Below are positions 11,304 to 21,038 of a stretch of 64,000 nt of DNA, piece by piece. Below the pieces are notes generated by a model. The model saw only the letters and a list, made by a program, of their open reading frames with translations, had not been told where the DNA came from and made no database searches. The translations under genes and the position numbers were made by a program. Numbering within the stretch: the stretch's first letter is position 1; the number at the start of each line of letters is the position of its first letter. The DNA is from Lysobacteraceae bacterium P (GTDB taxonomy: Bacteria > Pseudomonadota > Gammaproteobacteria > Xanthomonadales > Xanthomonadaceae): assembly GCA_005503055.1 (NCBI GenBank), contig SCOX01000011.1, positions 84,207 through 148,206 on the forward strand, read 5' to 3'.

Positions 11304-12098
11304 TTACTCGTTGTGGATGCCGGTCATGCCGAGGATGTTGTAACCGGCGTCGACGTAGGTCACTTCGCCCGTTACGCCCGCGGCGAGATCCGAGCACAGG
11401 AACGCGGCGACGTTGCCCACGTCCTCGATGGTGACGGTGCGACGCAGCGGCGCGTTCTCCTCGACATGGCCGAGGATCTTGCGGAAGCCGGCGATGCCTG
11501 CGGCGGCCAACGTCTTGATCGGACCGGCGGAGATCGCGTTGACGCGCGTGCCTTCCGGGCCGAGGTTGAGTGCGAGGTAACGCACCGACGCCTCCAGGCT
11601 CGCCTTCGCCACGCCCATCAGGTTGTAGTTGGCCAGCGCGCGCTCGGCGCCGAGGTAGCTCAACGTGACGATGGCGCCGTTGCGGTCCTTCATCATCGGA
11701 CGCGCGGCCTTGGCCAGCGCGGAAAGCGAGTAGGCCGAGACGTCGTGCGCGATGGCGAAGTTCTCGCGCGTCATGCCGTCGAGGAATTCACCGGCGATCG
11801 CTTCGCGCGGCGCGAAGGCGATGGCATGGACGAGAATGTCGAAGCCGTCGGTCCAGCGCTGACCCAATTGTTCGAAGCACGCGGCGATCTGCGCGTCGTC
11901 GCTGACGTCCAGCGGAATCACGATGTCGCTGCCGTACTCGGACGCCGCCGATGCCACGCGCGATTTCAGCTTTTCGTTCTGGTAGGTGAACGCCAGTTCC
12001 GCGCCCTCGCGGTGCATGGCCTCCGCGATGCCGCTGGCGATCGAACGCTCGCTGGCGATGCCGGTGATCAGTGCACGCTTGCCTTGCAGAAAACCCAT
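11304..12098 (-). CDS. fabI: Enoyl-[acyl-carrier-protein] reductase (NADH)
   Basis: Catalyses the last, NADH-dependent step of each fatty-acid elongation cycle; it is the target of triclosan and diazaborines. The product is 264 residues, an SDR Rossmann protein. It has [13 protein letters not shown] at the nucleotide-binding turn, the FabI-type active site Tyr-x9-Tyr-x6-Lys ([19 protein letters not shown]) and the [11 protein letters not shown] substrate-lid region. It stands alone on the minus strand, convergent with ppiD, while the rest of the fatty-acid genes lie at 38-43 kb. The initiating ATG is followed by [12 protein letters not shown] as in characterised FabI proteins. Confidence 0.96.
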   Translation of the reverse strand: MGFLQGKRALITGIASERSIASGIAEAMHREGAELAFTYQNEKLKSRVASAASEYGSDIVIPLDVSDDAQIAACFEQLGQRWTDGFDILVHAIAFAPREAIAGEFLDGMTRENFAIAHDVSAYSLSALAKAARPMMKDRNGAIVTLSYLGAERALANYNLMGVAKASLEASVRYLALNLGPEGTRVNAISAGPIKTLAAAGIAGFRKILGHVEENAPLRRTVTIEDVGNVAAFLCSDLAAGVTGEVTYVDAGYNILGMTGIHNE

Positions 12099-12211
12099 GA
12101 GCCGATTCCTCTGTGATGCCTGTCGATGGTCGCGACCGATGCGCGGCCGAGCAAAGGATCTAGTGTAGCCGCCGCAGGCGCCGTGTTGCGGCGATGCGCC
12201 GGCGTAGGGTG

Positions 12212-13444
12212 TCAGGGGGAACCGGTGACGGGCAGGGCGTCGGCCTGGGCATCGAGCGCATCAACGATCAACGATTGCCCGGGGCGCAACACCGTCTTGA
12301 TGGCCAGGCCGTTGCGCTGCATGAGATCGTCCACGCCGATTCGGTAGCGCTTGGCGATGGTCCATGCGCTTTCGCCCTTGGCGACGGTATGGCGTCGGGG
12401 CGCGGTGGCCGGCTTCGATATGGCGGCGACGTCGGCAGGTGGCGTACTGGCGGTTCCGAAGTCCGCAGACGGGACCTCGGCCACGCGAGCGTTCCCCGCC
12501 TCCGCGACGGCGAGCAGGCGCGCCGGCGTCCCGCCCGCCGCGTTGACCCGGCCCTCGGCGAAGACCGGGTTCAAGCGCTTGAGCTGATCGGCGCTCTGCC
12601 CGGTACGCGCGGCCCATTGGTCCACGCGCTGCACGTCCTTCGGCAGCGAGACGGCCTGCAGTCGCGGCACGGGGCGATCGAGTGCGCGCATCCATTCCTC
12701 GCGATCGTCCGCCTGTTCGATCAGGCACGACAGCGCATGCAGCTTGCGAACGTACGCGCGCGTGATGTCGGACAGTCCTACCAGCTTGTCCGGCTGTGCG
12801 TCGCGTGCGGTCTGGCCGCTGCGCTTGAGCGAGCTGAGCACGCGGTACTCGCCGGCGTTGTAGGCCATCGTCGCCAGCCGCCAGTCGCCGGCGAACATGC
12901 CGTGCAACGTCTTGAGGTAGCGCACGGCCGCCTTGGTCGAATCGACCGGCGAGAGGCGGCCGTCGTAGCCGCTGCGCATGGGCACGCCGTGATTGCGCGC
13001 GGTGATGCCGATCATCTGCCACAGCCCGGCGGGCCCGGCGGCGCTGCGCGCGCTCGGGCGGTAGCCGCTCTCGACGAACGGGATCAGCGCGAACTCCGTC
13101 GGTACGTGGCTTTCGCGCAGCGCATCGACGACATAGCCGAACAGCGGCAGTACGTCGTCATTGCCCGCGGCCAGTCGGCGCGGCACATGGGCGAAGTGCT
13201 GGCGCCAGCGCGGCGAACTCGCGTCCGCGTCGCATTCGGGTTCGGCCAGGCCCTCGCGGAAACTGCGGTAGATCTCCAGGCCGTTGCGAACGTTCGGGTC
13301 GGCGGGGGCTTCGCTCGTCGCAGCCGGAGCGTCGGCCGCTGGAGGCGCGGCGTCGGACGACTCCTGCGCGAACGCGGGCAGGGCGGTGCAGGCAGCCAGG
13401 CACAACGCGCCCAGCCGGCGACGCCATCGGTCGGCGCCGGTCAC
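12212..13444 (-). CDS. MltD-like lytic murein transglycosylase with LysM
   Basis: Predicted to cleave peptidoglycan glycan strands with formation of 1,6-anhydro ends. The product is about 410 residues. A signal peptide (hydrophobic [16 protein letters not shown], cleavage after AFA) precedes an SLT/GH23 domain with catalytic Glu near residue 125 in PFVESGY, followed by [11 protein letters not shown] and the YNAGEYR motif. A LysM peptidoglycan-binding module ([19 protein letters not shown]) ends the protein, and a degenerate LysM may precede it. Start choice: GTG at 13444 overlaps the gloB stop as GTGA, which suggests translational coupling. A TTG at 13465 is the only longer option. E. coli also has mltD beside gloB. 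Confidence 0.88.
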   Translation of the reverse strand: MTGADRWRRRLGALCLAACTALPAFAQESSDAAPPAADAPAATSEAPADPNVRNGLEIYRSFREGLAEPECDADASSPRWRQHFAHVPRRLAAGNDDVLPLFGYVVDALRESHVPTEFALIPFVESGYRPSARSAAGPAGLWQMIGITARNHGVPMRSGYDGRLSPVDSTKAAVRYLKTLHGMFAGDWRLATMAYNAGEYRVLSSLKRSGQTARDAQPDKLVGLSDITRAYVRKLHALSCLIEQADDREEWMRALDRPVPRLQAVSLPKDVQRVDQWAARTGQSADQLKRLNPVFAEGRVNAAGGTPARLLAVAEAGNARVAEVPSADFGTASTPPADVAAISKPATAPRRHTVAKGESAWTIAKRYRIGVDDLMQRNGLAIKTVLRPGQSLIVDALDAQADALPVTGSP

Positions 13445-14208
13445 GCGACGAATCCGTCTTTCCAACGCCGCAACGCGGCGAATGCATCGGTGCCGTCGGC
13501 GGGCGCGTGGCCGGTCTCTCTTGCCAGGCTGGCGCGCACCTCGGGGACGTCCACCCGCAGGAAGGGATTGGCCGCCAGTTCGTCGGCCAGCAGGCTGGGC
13601 AGGGTCGGTCGTCCGGTCGCGCGCATGGCCTGGGCCTCTTCTGAACGGCGTCGAAGCGCCGGGTTGCCGGGTTCTACCACGCGGGCGAAGGCCGCGTTTG
13701 CGAGCGTGTACTCATGTCCGCAACACACCCAGGTCTCGGGGGGCAGGGCGGCCAACCGGGACAGGGAGCCGTGCATCTGCTCCGGCGTGCCTTCGAACAT
13801 CCGCCCGCAGCCCAGGCTGAACAGCGTGTCGCCGCAGAACAGCAGGCCATGGCCGTGATAGGCCACATGGCTGCGGGTATGGCCGGGGACGGCGAGCACC
13901 CCGAACCGCCAGCCCGCCACGTCGATGATCTCGTTGTCCCGCACGCGCCGGTAGGCGGCCGGGATGCGCTCATCGTCCGGCGCAAAGACCGGCAGGTCCG
14001 GCCAGCGCTCGAGCAGGCCGGGAACACCGCCGATGTGGTCGGGATGATGGTGGGTCAGCAGGATGCCGGCCGGCTGCAGCCCCTGCTGCGCGGCGGCCAG
14101 GATGGGGGCCGCTTCGCCGGGGTCGACGATCAAGGCGCGCGCGCCGTCGTCCGCTGCGAGCACCCAGATGTAGTTATCGCTCAGCGCGGGCAGGGGCGTC
14201 AGGTGCAT
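13441..14208 (-). CDS. gloB: Hydroxyacylglutathione hydrolase (glyoxalase II)
   Basis: Hydrolyses S-D-lactoylglutathione to D-lactate and glutathione, completing methylglyoxal detoxification. The product is 255 residues. The beta-lactamase-fold metal site THHHPDH is at residues 52-58, with further ligands in VPGHTRSHV, FCGDTLF and CCGHEYT. The C-terminal HAGH domain contains the NPFLR motif. The ATG at 14208 was chosen because MHLTPLPALSDNYIW is the conserved start. It overlaps the downstream transglycosylase gene by 4 bases and is divergent from a methyltransferase across a 92-base gap, the usual order in gammaproteobacteria. Confidence 0.95.
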   Translation of the reverse strand: MHLTPLPALSDNYIWVLAADDGARALIVDPGEAAPILAAAQQGLQPAGILLTHHHPDHIGGVPGLLERWPDLPVFAPDDERIPAAYRRVRDNEIIDVAGWRFGVLAVPGHTRSHVAYHGHGLLFCGDTLFSLGCGRMFEGTPEQMHGSLSRLAALPPETWVCCGHEYTLANAAFARVVEPGNPALRRRSEEAQAMRATGRPTLPSLLADELAANPFLRVDVPEVRASLARETGHAPADGTDAFAALRRWKDGFVA

Positions 14209-14300
14209 GGTCTTTCCGTAAAGTGTCCCGAAGCCACGACACTGCCGCACAATCGGGGCGTCGTCGTCGCCATCCGCGGCGCCCGGAACCGGCCCCGACC

Positions 14301-15011
14301 ATGCCCGCCCCCCACCATTCGCGTCAACCGGACGGTTTCGAATCCGCCCTGGGCTGGTTCAGCACCGAGCCCGGCCAGGGGCTGGTGGCGGTCGAGGAGG
14401 CAGCGATGCTGCGGGTGCTCGCAGGTTGCCCGGCGGCGGCCTGGGCCTGGCTGGGCGTGGACGGCGCACCGGCGCCGGAGGTCGGGGGGCGCGGGTTGAT
14501 CCTGCGCCGCTCGGGCATGGGATTCCACGGCGCATTGCGCTGTCGCCTGCCGCTCCCGGTGGCCAGCGAAGCATTCGGCGCGGTGCTGCTGCAGCACGCG
14601 CTCGATGACGACGTGACGATCGAACCCCTGCTGGACGAATGCGCGCGCGTTCTCGCGCCGGGCGGCACGCTCTGGCTGGCCGTGCTCAATCCGTGGAGCC
14701 CGTATCGCCTTCGCTGGGCGCGCACGGGTTTGCGCGCATTCGATCCGGGCGTCTGGCAGTCGGCGCTGCGACGGGTGGGTTTCGCCGCCGACACGGTGAG
14801 CCTGCAATGGCTCGGCCCGCATTGGCGAGTGGCGCACGGCGAAGTCGGCGTGGGCGCCTCCGATCGCCTGCGCGCAGGCGTCGCACTGACGGTGAACAAG
14901 CGTGTACATGCGTTGATCCCGCCCAAGCCGCTGCGCGGATTGCGCTGGCAGACCGGGAGTACGAGATCGCACGTCGTCGGGCGGTCGCCGGCGTCGTTCG
15001 ACAAGCGATAA
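14301..15011 (+). CDS. Class I SAM-dependent methyltransferase (gloB-rnhA neighbour)
   Basis: A protein of 236 residues with a methyltransferase-like core: hydrophobic strand [11 protein letters not shown], the motif [21 protein letters not shown] (post-I and II strands) and a C-terminal basic region. Proteins of this family lie between gloB and rnhA in many gammaproteobacteria; the substrate is not known. The N-terminal SAM-binding glycine loop is weak, so activity is not certain. The ATG at 14301 ([15 protein letters not shown]) is preferred over an Arg-rich upstream extension. The gene ends 7 bases before rnhA and is probably co-transcribed with rnhA and dnaQ. Confidence 0.8.
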   Translation: MPAPHHSRQPDGFESALGWFSTEPGQGLVAVEEAAMLRVLAGCPAAAWAWLGVDGAPAPEVGGRGLILRRSGMGFHGALRCRLPLPVASEAFGAVLLQHALDDDVTIEPLLDECARVLAPGGTLWLAVLNPWSPYRLRWARTGLRAFDPGVWQSALRRVGFAADTVSLQWLGPHWRVAHGEVGVGASDRLRAGVALTVNKRVHALIPPKPLRGLRWQTGSTRSHVVGRSPASFDKR

Positions 15012-15018
15012 TGGCCCC

Positions 15019-15507
15019 ATGAATCACGCCGACACGACGCCTTCCGCCTCTTCCCCCAAACAAGTCGAAGCCCACACCGATGGCGCCTGCCTGGGCAATC
15101 CTGGCCCGGGCGGCTGGGCCGCGCTGCTGCGCTTTCGCGGCCACGAGCGCGAACTCGCCGGTGGCGAGGCCGACACCACCAACAACCGCATGGAGCTGAT
15201 GGCCGCGATCATGGCGCTGGAAGCGCTGAGCGAGCCGTGCGAGGTCGTGCTGCACACCGACTCACAGTACGTGCGCCAGGGCATCACCGAATGGATCAAC
15301 AACTGGGTCCGCCGCGGTTGGAAGACCGCTGCGGGCGATCCGGTGAAGAACCGCGATCTTTGGGAGCGCCTGCACGCGGCCGCGCAGCGCCACCGCATGG
15401 AGTGGAAGTGGGTGAAGGGGCATTCCGGCGATCCGGACAACGAACGCGTCGACGTGCTCGCCCGCACCCAGGCCCAGCGCCTGCGCGCGGCGGCCACGGT
15501 GCGCTGA
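15019..15507 (+). CDS. rnhA: Ribonuclease HI
   Basis: Degrades the RNA strand of RNA-DNA hybrids, removing R-loops and primers. The product is 162 residues. The acidic catalytic site is complete: Asp21 in [15 protein letters not shown], Glu59 in NNRMELMAA, Asp81 in LHTDSQYV and an Asp in NERVDVLA. The basic handle region ([16 protein letters not shown]) is present. The N-terminus is about 11 residues longer than in E. coli. As in many proteobacteria it is followed directly by dnaQ. Confidence 0.96.
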   Translation: MNHADTTPSASSPKQVEAHTDGACLGNPGPGGWAALLRFRGHERELAGGEADTTNNRMELMAAIMALEALSEPCEVVLHTDSQYVRQGITEWINNWVRRGWKTAAGDPVKNRDLWERLHAAAQRHRMEWKWVKGHSGDPDNERVDVLARTQAQRLRAAATVR

Positions 15508-15541
15508 TTCCCCTTCGACCGAACATGTGAGAATGCAGCCG

Positions 15542-16279
15542 ATGCGGCAGATCATCCTCGACACCGAAACCACCGGCCTGAGCTGGGAACGCGGCAACCG
15601 CGTGGTCGAAATCGGCTGCGTCGAGTACGTGGAACGTCGCCCGAGTGGCCGCACGTTCCACGTCTACCTCAAGCCGGACTGCGACTTCGAGCAGGGCGCG
15701 CAGGAAGTGACGGGCCTGACGCTGGAGTTCCTGGCCGACAAGCCGGAGTTCGCGCAGGTCGCCGAGGAGTTCCTCGCCTTCATCGATGGGGCCGAGCTGA
15801 TCATCCACAACGCGGCGTTCGACCTGGGGTTCCTGGACAACGAATTGCGTCGGCTCGGCGAGCACTACGGGCGCATCACCGACCGTTGTCCGGTCGAGGA
15901 CACGCTGCTGATGGCGCGCCAGCGCTTCCCCGGCCAGCGCAACTCGCTCGACGCGCTGTGCAAGCGGCTGGGCGTGGACAACTCGCACCGCCAGTTGCAC
16001 GGCGCGCTGCTCGACGCCCAGATCCTCGCCGAGGTCTACCTCGCGCTGACCTCCGGGCAGGAGGAGATCGGCTTCGGTCTGGAAGCCGCTGCGAACACGA
16101 CGGAGACGGTGCACTTCCGCATCGATCCGAACCTCGCGCGTCCTCGCGTGCAGATCGAACCCGATGAGTTCGCGGCGCACCAGGCGCGCCTGGAAAAACT
16201 GCGCAAGAAGGCCGGCAAGGCCGTGTGGGACCAGTTCAACGCGGTCGAAACGGTGGAGCCGGAGCTCGCCACCGCCTGA
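15542..16279 (+). CDS. dnaQ: DNA polymerase III epsilon subunit (3'-5' proofreading exonuclease)
   Basis: The proofreading exonuclease of the replicative polymerase core. The product is 245 residues from the ATG at 15542. Exo I is ILDTETTG (Asp7, Glu9), Exo II is IIHNAAFDLGFLDNE, and Exo III contains HRQLHGALLDAQILAEVY with catalytic His and Asp. The C-terminal about 60 residues should bind the alpha subunit. Upstream in-frame starts at 15533 (ATG) and 15527 (GTG) are possible; MRQIILDTETTG was chosen as the conserved beginning. Confidence 0.95.
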   Translation: MRQIILDTETTGLSWERGNRVVEIGCVEYVERRPSGRTFHVYLKPDCDFEQGAQEVTGLTLEFLADKPEFAQVAEEFLAFIDGAELIIHNAAFDLGFLDNELRRLGEHYGRITDRCPVEDTLLMARQRFPGQRNSLDALCKRLGVDNSHRQLHGALLDAQILAEVYLALTSGQEEIGFGLEAAANTTETVHFRIDPNLARPRVQIEPDEFAAHQARLEKLRKKAGKAVWDQFNAVETVEPELATA

Positions 16280-16324
16280 TTTCCGCGTCGCGCGACCGAT
16301 GTGCGCCGGGCCGGCGCACAGGGT

Positions 16325-17029
16325 TCAGTGGTTGCGCACCAGGATGACGGTGACGTTGTCCGAACCGCCGCCGTCCAGCGCCGCGGCGACCAGCGTGTCC
16401 ACGCATTCCTGGGCGCTGCAGTCGGACTGCGAGAGCACGCGCGAGATCCCGCGGTCGTCCACTTCTTCCGTCAGACCGTCGCTACACAGCAGCAGTTGCA
16501 TGCCGGACTTGAGCTCGCCGGTCATGGTCTCGACGTTGAGGTTGCGCGGATCGGTCACGCCCAGCGCCTGCGTCACCACGTTGCGGTGCGGATGGCTGCG
16601 GGCCTGCTCCTGAGTGATCGCGCCATTGGCGATCAGTTCCTGCACATAGCTGTGGTCCTGCGAAAGCTGGGCCAGGTGGCCCTCACGCCACAGATAGACG
16701 CGACTGTCGCCGACCCACGCCACTTCGAACCGGTTGTTGGCGATGCGCGCGGCGACGACGGTCGTGCCCATCGGCAGCGCATCGTTGCGGCGCTTGGAGG
16801 TGCGGATGATCTCCTCGTCGGCGATGCGGATGGCCTGCGCCAGCGGCGTCCCGTCGCGGATCTCGCGGACGATGGTCTCGCGTGCCAGCGCGCTGGCGAC
16901 TTCTCCGTACTCATGACCGCCCATGCCGTCGGCCACCAGCCACAGCCCGAGCTCGCCGTCACCGTAGTAGGTGTCTTCGTTCAGCTCGCGGCGCAGGCCG
17001 ACGTGCGTTTGGTGTCCGAATTCGATCAT
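16325..17029 (-). CDS. PP2C-family (Stp1-like) serine/threonine protein phosphatase
   Basis: A metal-dependent protein phosphatase of 234 residues. The PP2C metal-binding motifs are all present: NEDTYY near residue 18, LVADGMGGHEYGEVAS near 30-45, WVGDSRVYLWR, LCSDGLTEEV and the final GGSDNVTVILV. Such enzymes counter Hanks-type Ser/Thr kinases, but no kinase gene is in this window. The ATG at 17029 (MIEFGHQTHVGLRRELNED) was chosen; the open frame continues upstream through low-complexity DNA but that part is not protein-like. Confidence 0.92.
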   Translation of the reverse strand: MIEFGHQTHVGLRRELNEDTYYGDGELGLWLVADGMGGHEYGEVASALARETIVREIRDGTPLAQAIRIADEEIIRTSKRRNDALPMGTTVVAARIANNRFEVAWVGDSRVYLWREGHLAQLSQDHSYVQELIANGAITQEQARSHPHRNVVTQALGVTDPRNLNVETMTGELKSGMQLLLCSDGLTEEVDDRGISRVLSQSDCSAQECVDTLVAAALDGGGSDNVTVILVRNH

Positions 17030-17150
17030 GCGTCGGTGGGTTCGCGGCGTCGGGTCTTTCAGGCGGTAACGGAATGATCGGGGCGCGGCGGCCGCGAGGC
17101 AAGGAGCGGTGGCGGGGTGGGGCAATGCGGCGCGATGGGGTAGAGGCCAG

Positions 17151-17206
17151 GTCGAAGCGCCGAAGCTTCGAAGTGCCGAGGCGCCGAAGCGCCGAAGCGT
17201 GGACTC
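17151..17206. repeat. Low-complexity GCGCCGAAG repeat
   Basis: An imperfect run of a roughly 9-base unit (CGCCGAAGC, with variants TTCGAAGTG and GAGGCGCCG). It lies in a gene-free gap (17030-17363) upstream of the PP2C gene. I see no other feature in that gap. Confidence 0.6.
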
Positions 17207-17363
17207 ACGCTTGCACCGCAAGACGACACGGGGATGGACTCGCGCCATCCATGGCGTTCGCCTTCCGGCGCTGCGCGCCTCCAGGCAGCCGTTCGGCTGT
17301 CCAAACCGGCAGTCCTGCCGATTTGTCGAACCAGAGGGTTCGAACCAAGCCCCGCTCACCATC

Positions 17364-17497
<134 letters not shown>

Positions 17498-17595
17498 GGG
17501 TGCAGTGAGCCGGCAATTCTACGGGGCGCGCGGGCGCGCGGCAAGCCGTGTCGAGTGCCGGCTACACTGTAGCCCCCTGAATGAACGGCCCCGTC

Positions 17596-18003
17596 ATGTC
17601 CGAAATCCTCGTCCCGGTCTCCTTTGGCGAATTGCTCGACAAGATCGCGATCCTGCAGATCAAGTCCGAGCGCATGACCGACCCCGCCAAGCTGGAGAAC
17701 GTCCGCAACGAGCTGTCCGCGCTGGAAAAGACCTGGATGGCGCACCCGGCCGCCGGCAACGACATCGCCCGCCTGCGCGCCGACCTCAAGGCCGTCAACG
17801 AACGCCTGTGGGTGATCGAGGACGACATCCGCATCAAGGAGCGGGCGCAGTCCTTCGACCAGGAATTCATCCGTCTGGCCCGCGCCGTCTACTTCGAGAA
17901 CGACGATCGCGCGCGGATCAAGAAGGACATCAACCTCGCACTGGGCTCGGCCTACGTCGAAGAGAAGTCCTACCAGGACTACAAGACCGGCGACGCACCG
18001 TAA
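17596..18003 (+). CDS. DUF6165 family protein
   Basis: A cytoplasmic, highly charged alpha-helical protein of 135 residues starting MSEILVPVSFGELLDKIAI. It matches the small family DUF6165, often found in xanthomonads and other proteobacteria near lipopolysaccharide or glycosyltransferase genes. Here it lies beside a heptosyltransferase-like gene and kdkA. No catalytic motif can be seen and no function is known to me. An in-frame ATG 15 bases upstream (17581) is an alternative start. The predicted coiled-coil stretch spans roughly residues 25-80. Confidence 0.8.
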   Translation: MSEILVPVSFGELLDKIAILQIKSERMTDPAKLENVRNELSALEKTWMAHPAAGNDIARLRADLKAVNERLWVIEDDIRIKERAQSFDQEFIRLARAVYFENDDRARIKKDINLALGSAYVEEKSYQDYKTGDAP

Positions 18004-18052
18004 GACCAGGATCGCTCGTCGTCCCGGGGACGGCGGGCGGTTTGCGGATGCG

Positions 18053-18403
18053 TCACCGGGCCAGCGCGAACGCCGCCACCGCGAACGCCAACACCGCCGT
18101 CGCGGCTGCGCCTGCGGCCACCCATTGCATCAGCTGTAGTCGCCGCTCCTGCTCCGCCTGCTGGCGGCGCAGGTCGAGGATCGTGTTTTCCAGCTGAGCG
18201 GACGCCTGTTTCAGCGCCGACAGCGTCTGCTCCATTTCACTCGCCAGGGTGCGGATCGCCAGGTCGTTGCGATCGACCGCGTCCTGCAGCTCGCGGATCT
18301 GCTGCGGAATCTGCGAAGGCTCGCGGCTACGGGTGAACATCGGCCTGGCTGCGCGAATCAGTTCCGGCAGCAGCGGCGCGACGATGGTGAACCAGGCGGC
18401 CAT
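18053..18403 (-). CDS. Small coiled-coil protein with C-terminal membrane anchor
   Basis: I do not recognise a named family. The 116-residue product begins with an amphipathic or hydrophobic stretch (MAAWFTIVAPLLPELIRAA). It continues as a long polar helix (about 35-88) rich in Gln, Glu and Leu, probably a coiled coil, and ends with one transmembrane segment (about 92-114). Its start codon overlaps the stop of the upstream glycosyltransferase gene (TGATG), so the two are translationally coupled. A scaffold or regulatory role at the inner membrane beside a lipopolysaccharide enzyme is possible but is inference. Confidence 0.75.
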   Translation of the reverse strand: MAAWFTIVAPLLPELIRAARPMFTRSREPSQIPQQIRELQDAVDRNDLAIRTLASEMEQTLSALKQASAQLENTILDLRRQQAEQERRLQLMQWVAAGAAATAVLAFAVAAFALAR

Positions 18404-19506
18404 CAGCGTTCCTCATGAGGTGCCGGCGCGGCCTGGTCGGCGCAGTAGCGCTCGAATGCGGCGATGGCGTCGTCGACGGTGATCAGGTCCATGACGCCGG
18501 CATGTTCGATCTTCGTGCCCCAGCGCAGCTCCGAGGCCGGCGTGCCGAGGTATTTGCGCGCCGCGTCGTCGTAGCGGTCCACGCAGTAACGACGGTCGCT
18601 GTACGGTCCGCTGCGCGCGGGATTGCTCGCCGCATGCAGGCCCAGCACCTTGGTGCCCATGGCATTGCCGATGTGCATCGGGCCGGAGTCGGGTGCCATC
18701 AGCAGTTGGCCGCGTTCGAGCAGGGCAGGCAATTGCTTGAGCGTGTCCTTGCCGATCAGGTCGAGCGCCGGCTGGCGCATCGCCGCGAGGATCGCATCGC
18801 CGGTGCTGCGCTCCAGCTCGCTGCGTCCGCCGCACAGCACCACGCGCCAGCCACGACCGACGGCATGGTCGGCGACGGCCGCGATGCGCTCGGCAGGCCA
18901 GTTGCGCAGCGCGTGGCTGGAACACGGCGAAACCAGCAAGGTCGGCACATCGTCCTGGGGCCATTGCGCGCGCGCCCACTCGCGCGCCTCGTCGGGCACC
19001 GGCAGGTCCCAGCGCACGCGCTCCTGGCGCAGGCCCAACGGTTCGCAGAAACTGCCGATCGCATCGAGCACGTGGATGCCGGGACGATCCCGGATGCGTT
19101 CGTTGATGAAGAGCCCGTGCAGGTCTTTCGAACGCGAGCGGTCGTAGCCGATGCGTCGCCGCGCCGGAACGAAGGCCGACAGCAGGTTCGCGCGCGCGGC
19201 GACCTGCATCTGCAGCAGGACATCGAATCGTCGCGCATCGCCCAGGCGCCGGCGCAGTTCCGCGCGCAGGGCGCGCATGCCGGCCAGGCCGGTCTTCTTG
19301 TCGTATTCGACGAAGTCCACGCCCGGCAGCCCGGCCAGCAGTCGGTGTTCGCCCTTGCCGATGATCCAGGTCAGCCGCGCCTGCGGCCACGCTGCCTGCA
19401 GCGTGCGCACCAGCGGTACGACATGGGTCACGTCGCCCAGCGCCGACAGTCGCAGCAGGCAGATCGAAGTGGGCGCAGGGACGGCGATGGAGGATGCAGG
19501 GGGCAC
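18403..19506 (-). CDS. Glycosyltransferase family 9, lipopolysaccharide heptosyltransferase-like
   Basis: Probably adds heptose or a related sugar to the lipopolysaccharide inner core on the cytoplasmic face of the inner membrane. The product is about 367 residues with two Rossmann halves (GT-B fold). The N-terminal CLLRLSALGDVTHVVP is the typical start of the family, and MAPDSGPMHIGNAMGTKVLGLHA is the ADP-heptose-binding loop. The first reasonable start is GTG at 19506. The divergent kdkA gene starts only 22 bases away, so promoters must overlap coding sequence. Acceptor specificity cannot be read from the sequence. Confidence 0.88.
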   Translation of the reverse strand: MPPASSIAVPAPTSICLLRLSALGDVTHVVPLVRTLQAAWPQARLTWIIGKGEHRLLAGLPGVDFVEYDKKTGLAGMRALRAELRRRLGDARRFDVLLQMQVAARANLLSAFVPARRRIGYDRSRSKDLHGLFINERIRDRPGIHVLDAIGSFCEPLGLRQERVRWDLPVPDEAREWARAQWPQDDVPTLLVSPCSSHALRNWPAERIAAVADHAVGRGWRVVLCGGRSELERSTGDAILAAMRQPALDLIGKDTLKQLPALLERGQLLMAPDSGPMHIGNAMGTKVLGLHAASNPARSGPYSDRRYCVDRYDDAARKYLGTPASELRWGTKIEHAGVMDLITVDDAIAAFERYCADQAAPAPHEER

Positions 19507-19528
19507 GTGAATTGCTAGACTCCGGCGA

Positions 19529-20278
19529 ATGACGGGGTTCGATGCTGCCGAAGAGATGACACCGTTCCGCGACGACAGCGGGTACGGAGCCATTCTGTTC
19601 GACCGTAACCGGGTGCGGCAAGCGAGCCCGGAGTGGTTCGTGCCTTCCTTCTGGCAGCAGCGCGCGCGCCCGGTGGAGAGTGGAGGGCGCGGTGGCGCGT
19701 GGTTCGTCGATGCGCCCTTCGGCCCGGCCCTGCTGCGCCGCTACCTGCGCGGCGGCATGGCGGCGAAAGTCAGCCGCGACCGCTATTGGTGGCACGACGC
19801 CGCCAGCACGCGCAGCTTCGCCGAATTCCGTCTCACCCGCGCGATGGCCGAAAAGGGCGTACCGGTGCCGCGGCCCATTGCCGCCTGCTACCGCCGCGAC
19901 GGCATGTTCTACCGTGCCGCGATCCTGCTGGAGCGCCTCGACGACGTGCGCTCGCTGGCCGACCGCGCCGCGGTGGCCGGCGACGGCGCACCGTGGGAAG
20001 AGGCCGGCCGGCTCGTCGCCCGCGCCCATCGGGCGGGGCTCGACCACGCCGACCTCAACGCCCACAACCTTCTGTTCACGACCACGGGGCGAGGCTGGGT
20101 CATCGACCTCGACCGCGGCCGCCTGCGGATTCCCGCCACGGGATGGCGCATGCGCAATCTGGAGCGGCTCAAGCGCTCGCTGCTGAAGCTGCGCGGGACG
20201 CGGCCCGTGGACGAGGTGGAACGGGATTTCGGCCGCCTGCGCGCGGCCTATGATCGGGCCTGGGAACGAGGCTACTGA
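19529..20278 (+). CDS. kdkA: 3-deoxy-D-manno-octulosonic acid (Kdo) kinase
   Basis: Phosphorylates the single Kdo residue of lipid A in organisms such as Haemophilus and xanthomonads, stabilising the core. The product is 249 residues with a small protein-kinase-like fold. The catalytic loop is [12 protein letters not shown] (Asp near 175) and the metal-binding motif is IDLDRGRLR (Asp near 193). The [11 protein letters not shown] motif near 71-80 carries the nucleotide-binding residues, and [17 protein letters not shown] is typical of KdkA. It ends two bases before the next gene. Confidence 0.92.
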   Translation: MTGFDAAEEMTPFRDDSGYGAILFDRNRVRQASPEWFVPSFWQQRARPVESGGRGGAWFVDAPFGPALLRRYLRGGMAAKVSRDRYWWHDAASTRSFAEFRLTRAMAEKGVPVPRPIAACYRRDGMFYRAAILLERLDDVRSLADRAAVAGDGAPWEEAGRLVARAHRAGLDHADLNAHNLLFTTTGRGWVIDLDRGRLRIPATGWRMRNLERLKRSLLKLRGTRPVDEVERDFGRLRAAYDRAWERGY

Positions 20279-20279
20279 G

Positions 20280-21038
20280 ATGACGTGGCAACTGCGTCTG
20301 CATGGCGTCGGCAATGCGTCGGCGGTCGAGCTAGGCTCGGCGATGGCGACCATCGAGCGCGATGGCGCGCCGTGGCTGACCATCGACTGCGGCGGCGAAG
20401 GCCTGACGGCGTACCAGGCGCATTACGGCGACATGCCGCGCGCGCTGTTCGTCACGCACACCCACCTGGACCACGTCGCCGGATTCGAACGCCTGTTCGT
20501 CGCCAGCTATTTCGATGAGCCGCGACGTGGACGCGTGCGGCTGTATGTGCCCGCGCCGGTCGTGCCGCTGCTGCACCAGCGCGTGGGCGACTATCCCAAT
20601 GCACTGGCCGAAGGTGGCGTGAACTTCTGGGATGCATTCCAGGTGATTCCCGTCGGCAATTCGTTCTGGCACGACGGCGTACGCCTGGAGGTGTTTCCCA
20701 CGCGCCACCACTGGCCGGAAACCGCCTATGGCCTGCGCCTGCACGGCAGCGTGGTCTGGACCGGCGACACGCGCCCGATTCCCGAAATGCTCGCCCGCTT
20801 CGCCGATGCCGGCGAACTGATCGCGCACGACTGCGCGCTGCACGGCAATCCCTCGCACAGCGGCATCGAGGACCTGGAGCGCGAGTACTCGTCCGAGCTG
20901 CTCGCACGCTGCCTGCTCTACCACTACGGCAATCGCGAAGAGGGCGAGATACTCGCCGCACGCGGTTATCGCGTGGCGCACCCCGGGCAGGTCGTTGGCC
21001 TCGCCGTGCCCACCGCGACGATCCTGGAAACGGCATGA
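20280..21038 (+). CDS. MBL-fold metallo-hydrolase
   Basis: A 252-residue metallo-beta-lactamase-fold protein. The zinc-binding motif THTHLDHVAGF lies at about residues 60-70. Further ligands are expected in TRHHWPETAYG, WTGDTRPIP and AHDCALHG, and a final YHYGN motif follows. This resembles the RNase Z/phosphodiesterase-like branch, but the true substrate is unknown. It follows kdkA with a one-base gap and overlaps moaA by 4 bases, so it is part of a run of tightly packed genes. Homologues sit next to kdkA in other xanthomonads as far as I recall. Confidence 0.85.
   Translation: MTWQLRLHGVGNASAVELGSAMATIERDGAPWLTIDCGGEGLTAYQAHYGDMPRALFVTHTHLDHVAGFERLFVASYFDEPRRGRVRLYVPAPVVPLLHQRVGDYPNALAEGGVNFWDAFQVIPVGNSFWHDGVRLEVFPTRHHWPETAYGLRLHGSVVWTGDTRPIPEMLARFADAGELIAHDCALHGNPSHSGIEDLEREYSSELLARCLLYHYGNREEGEILAARGYRVAHPGQVVGLAVPTATILETA

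Noticed and set aside
12194..13858. Long plus-strand frame opposite the transglycosylase and gloB
   Set aside because: Arg/Gly/Ala-rich shadow of the real minus-strand genes, typical of high-GC DNA; no domain seen.
20900..21035. Molybdenum cofactor riboswitch before moaA
   Set aside because: moaA overlaps the preceding coding sequence by 4 bases, leaving no leader for such a structure.
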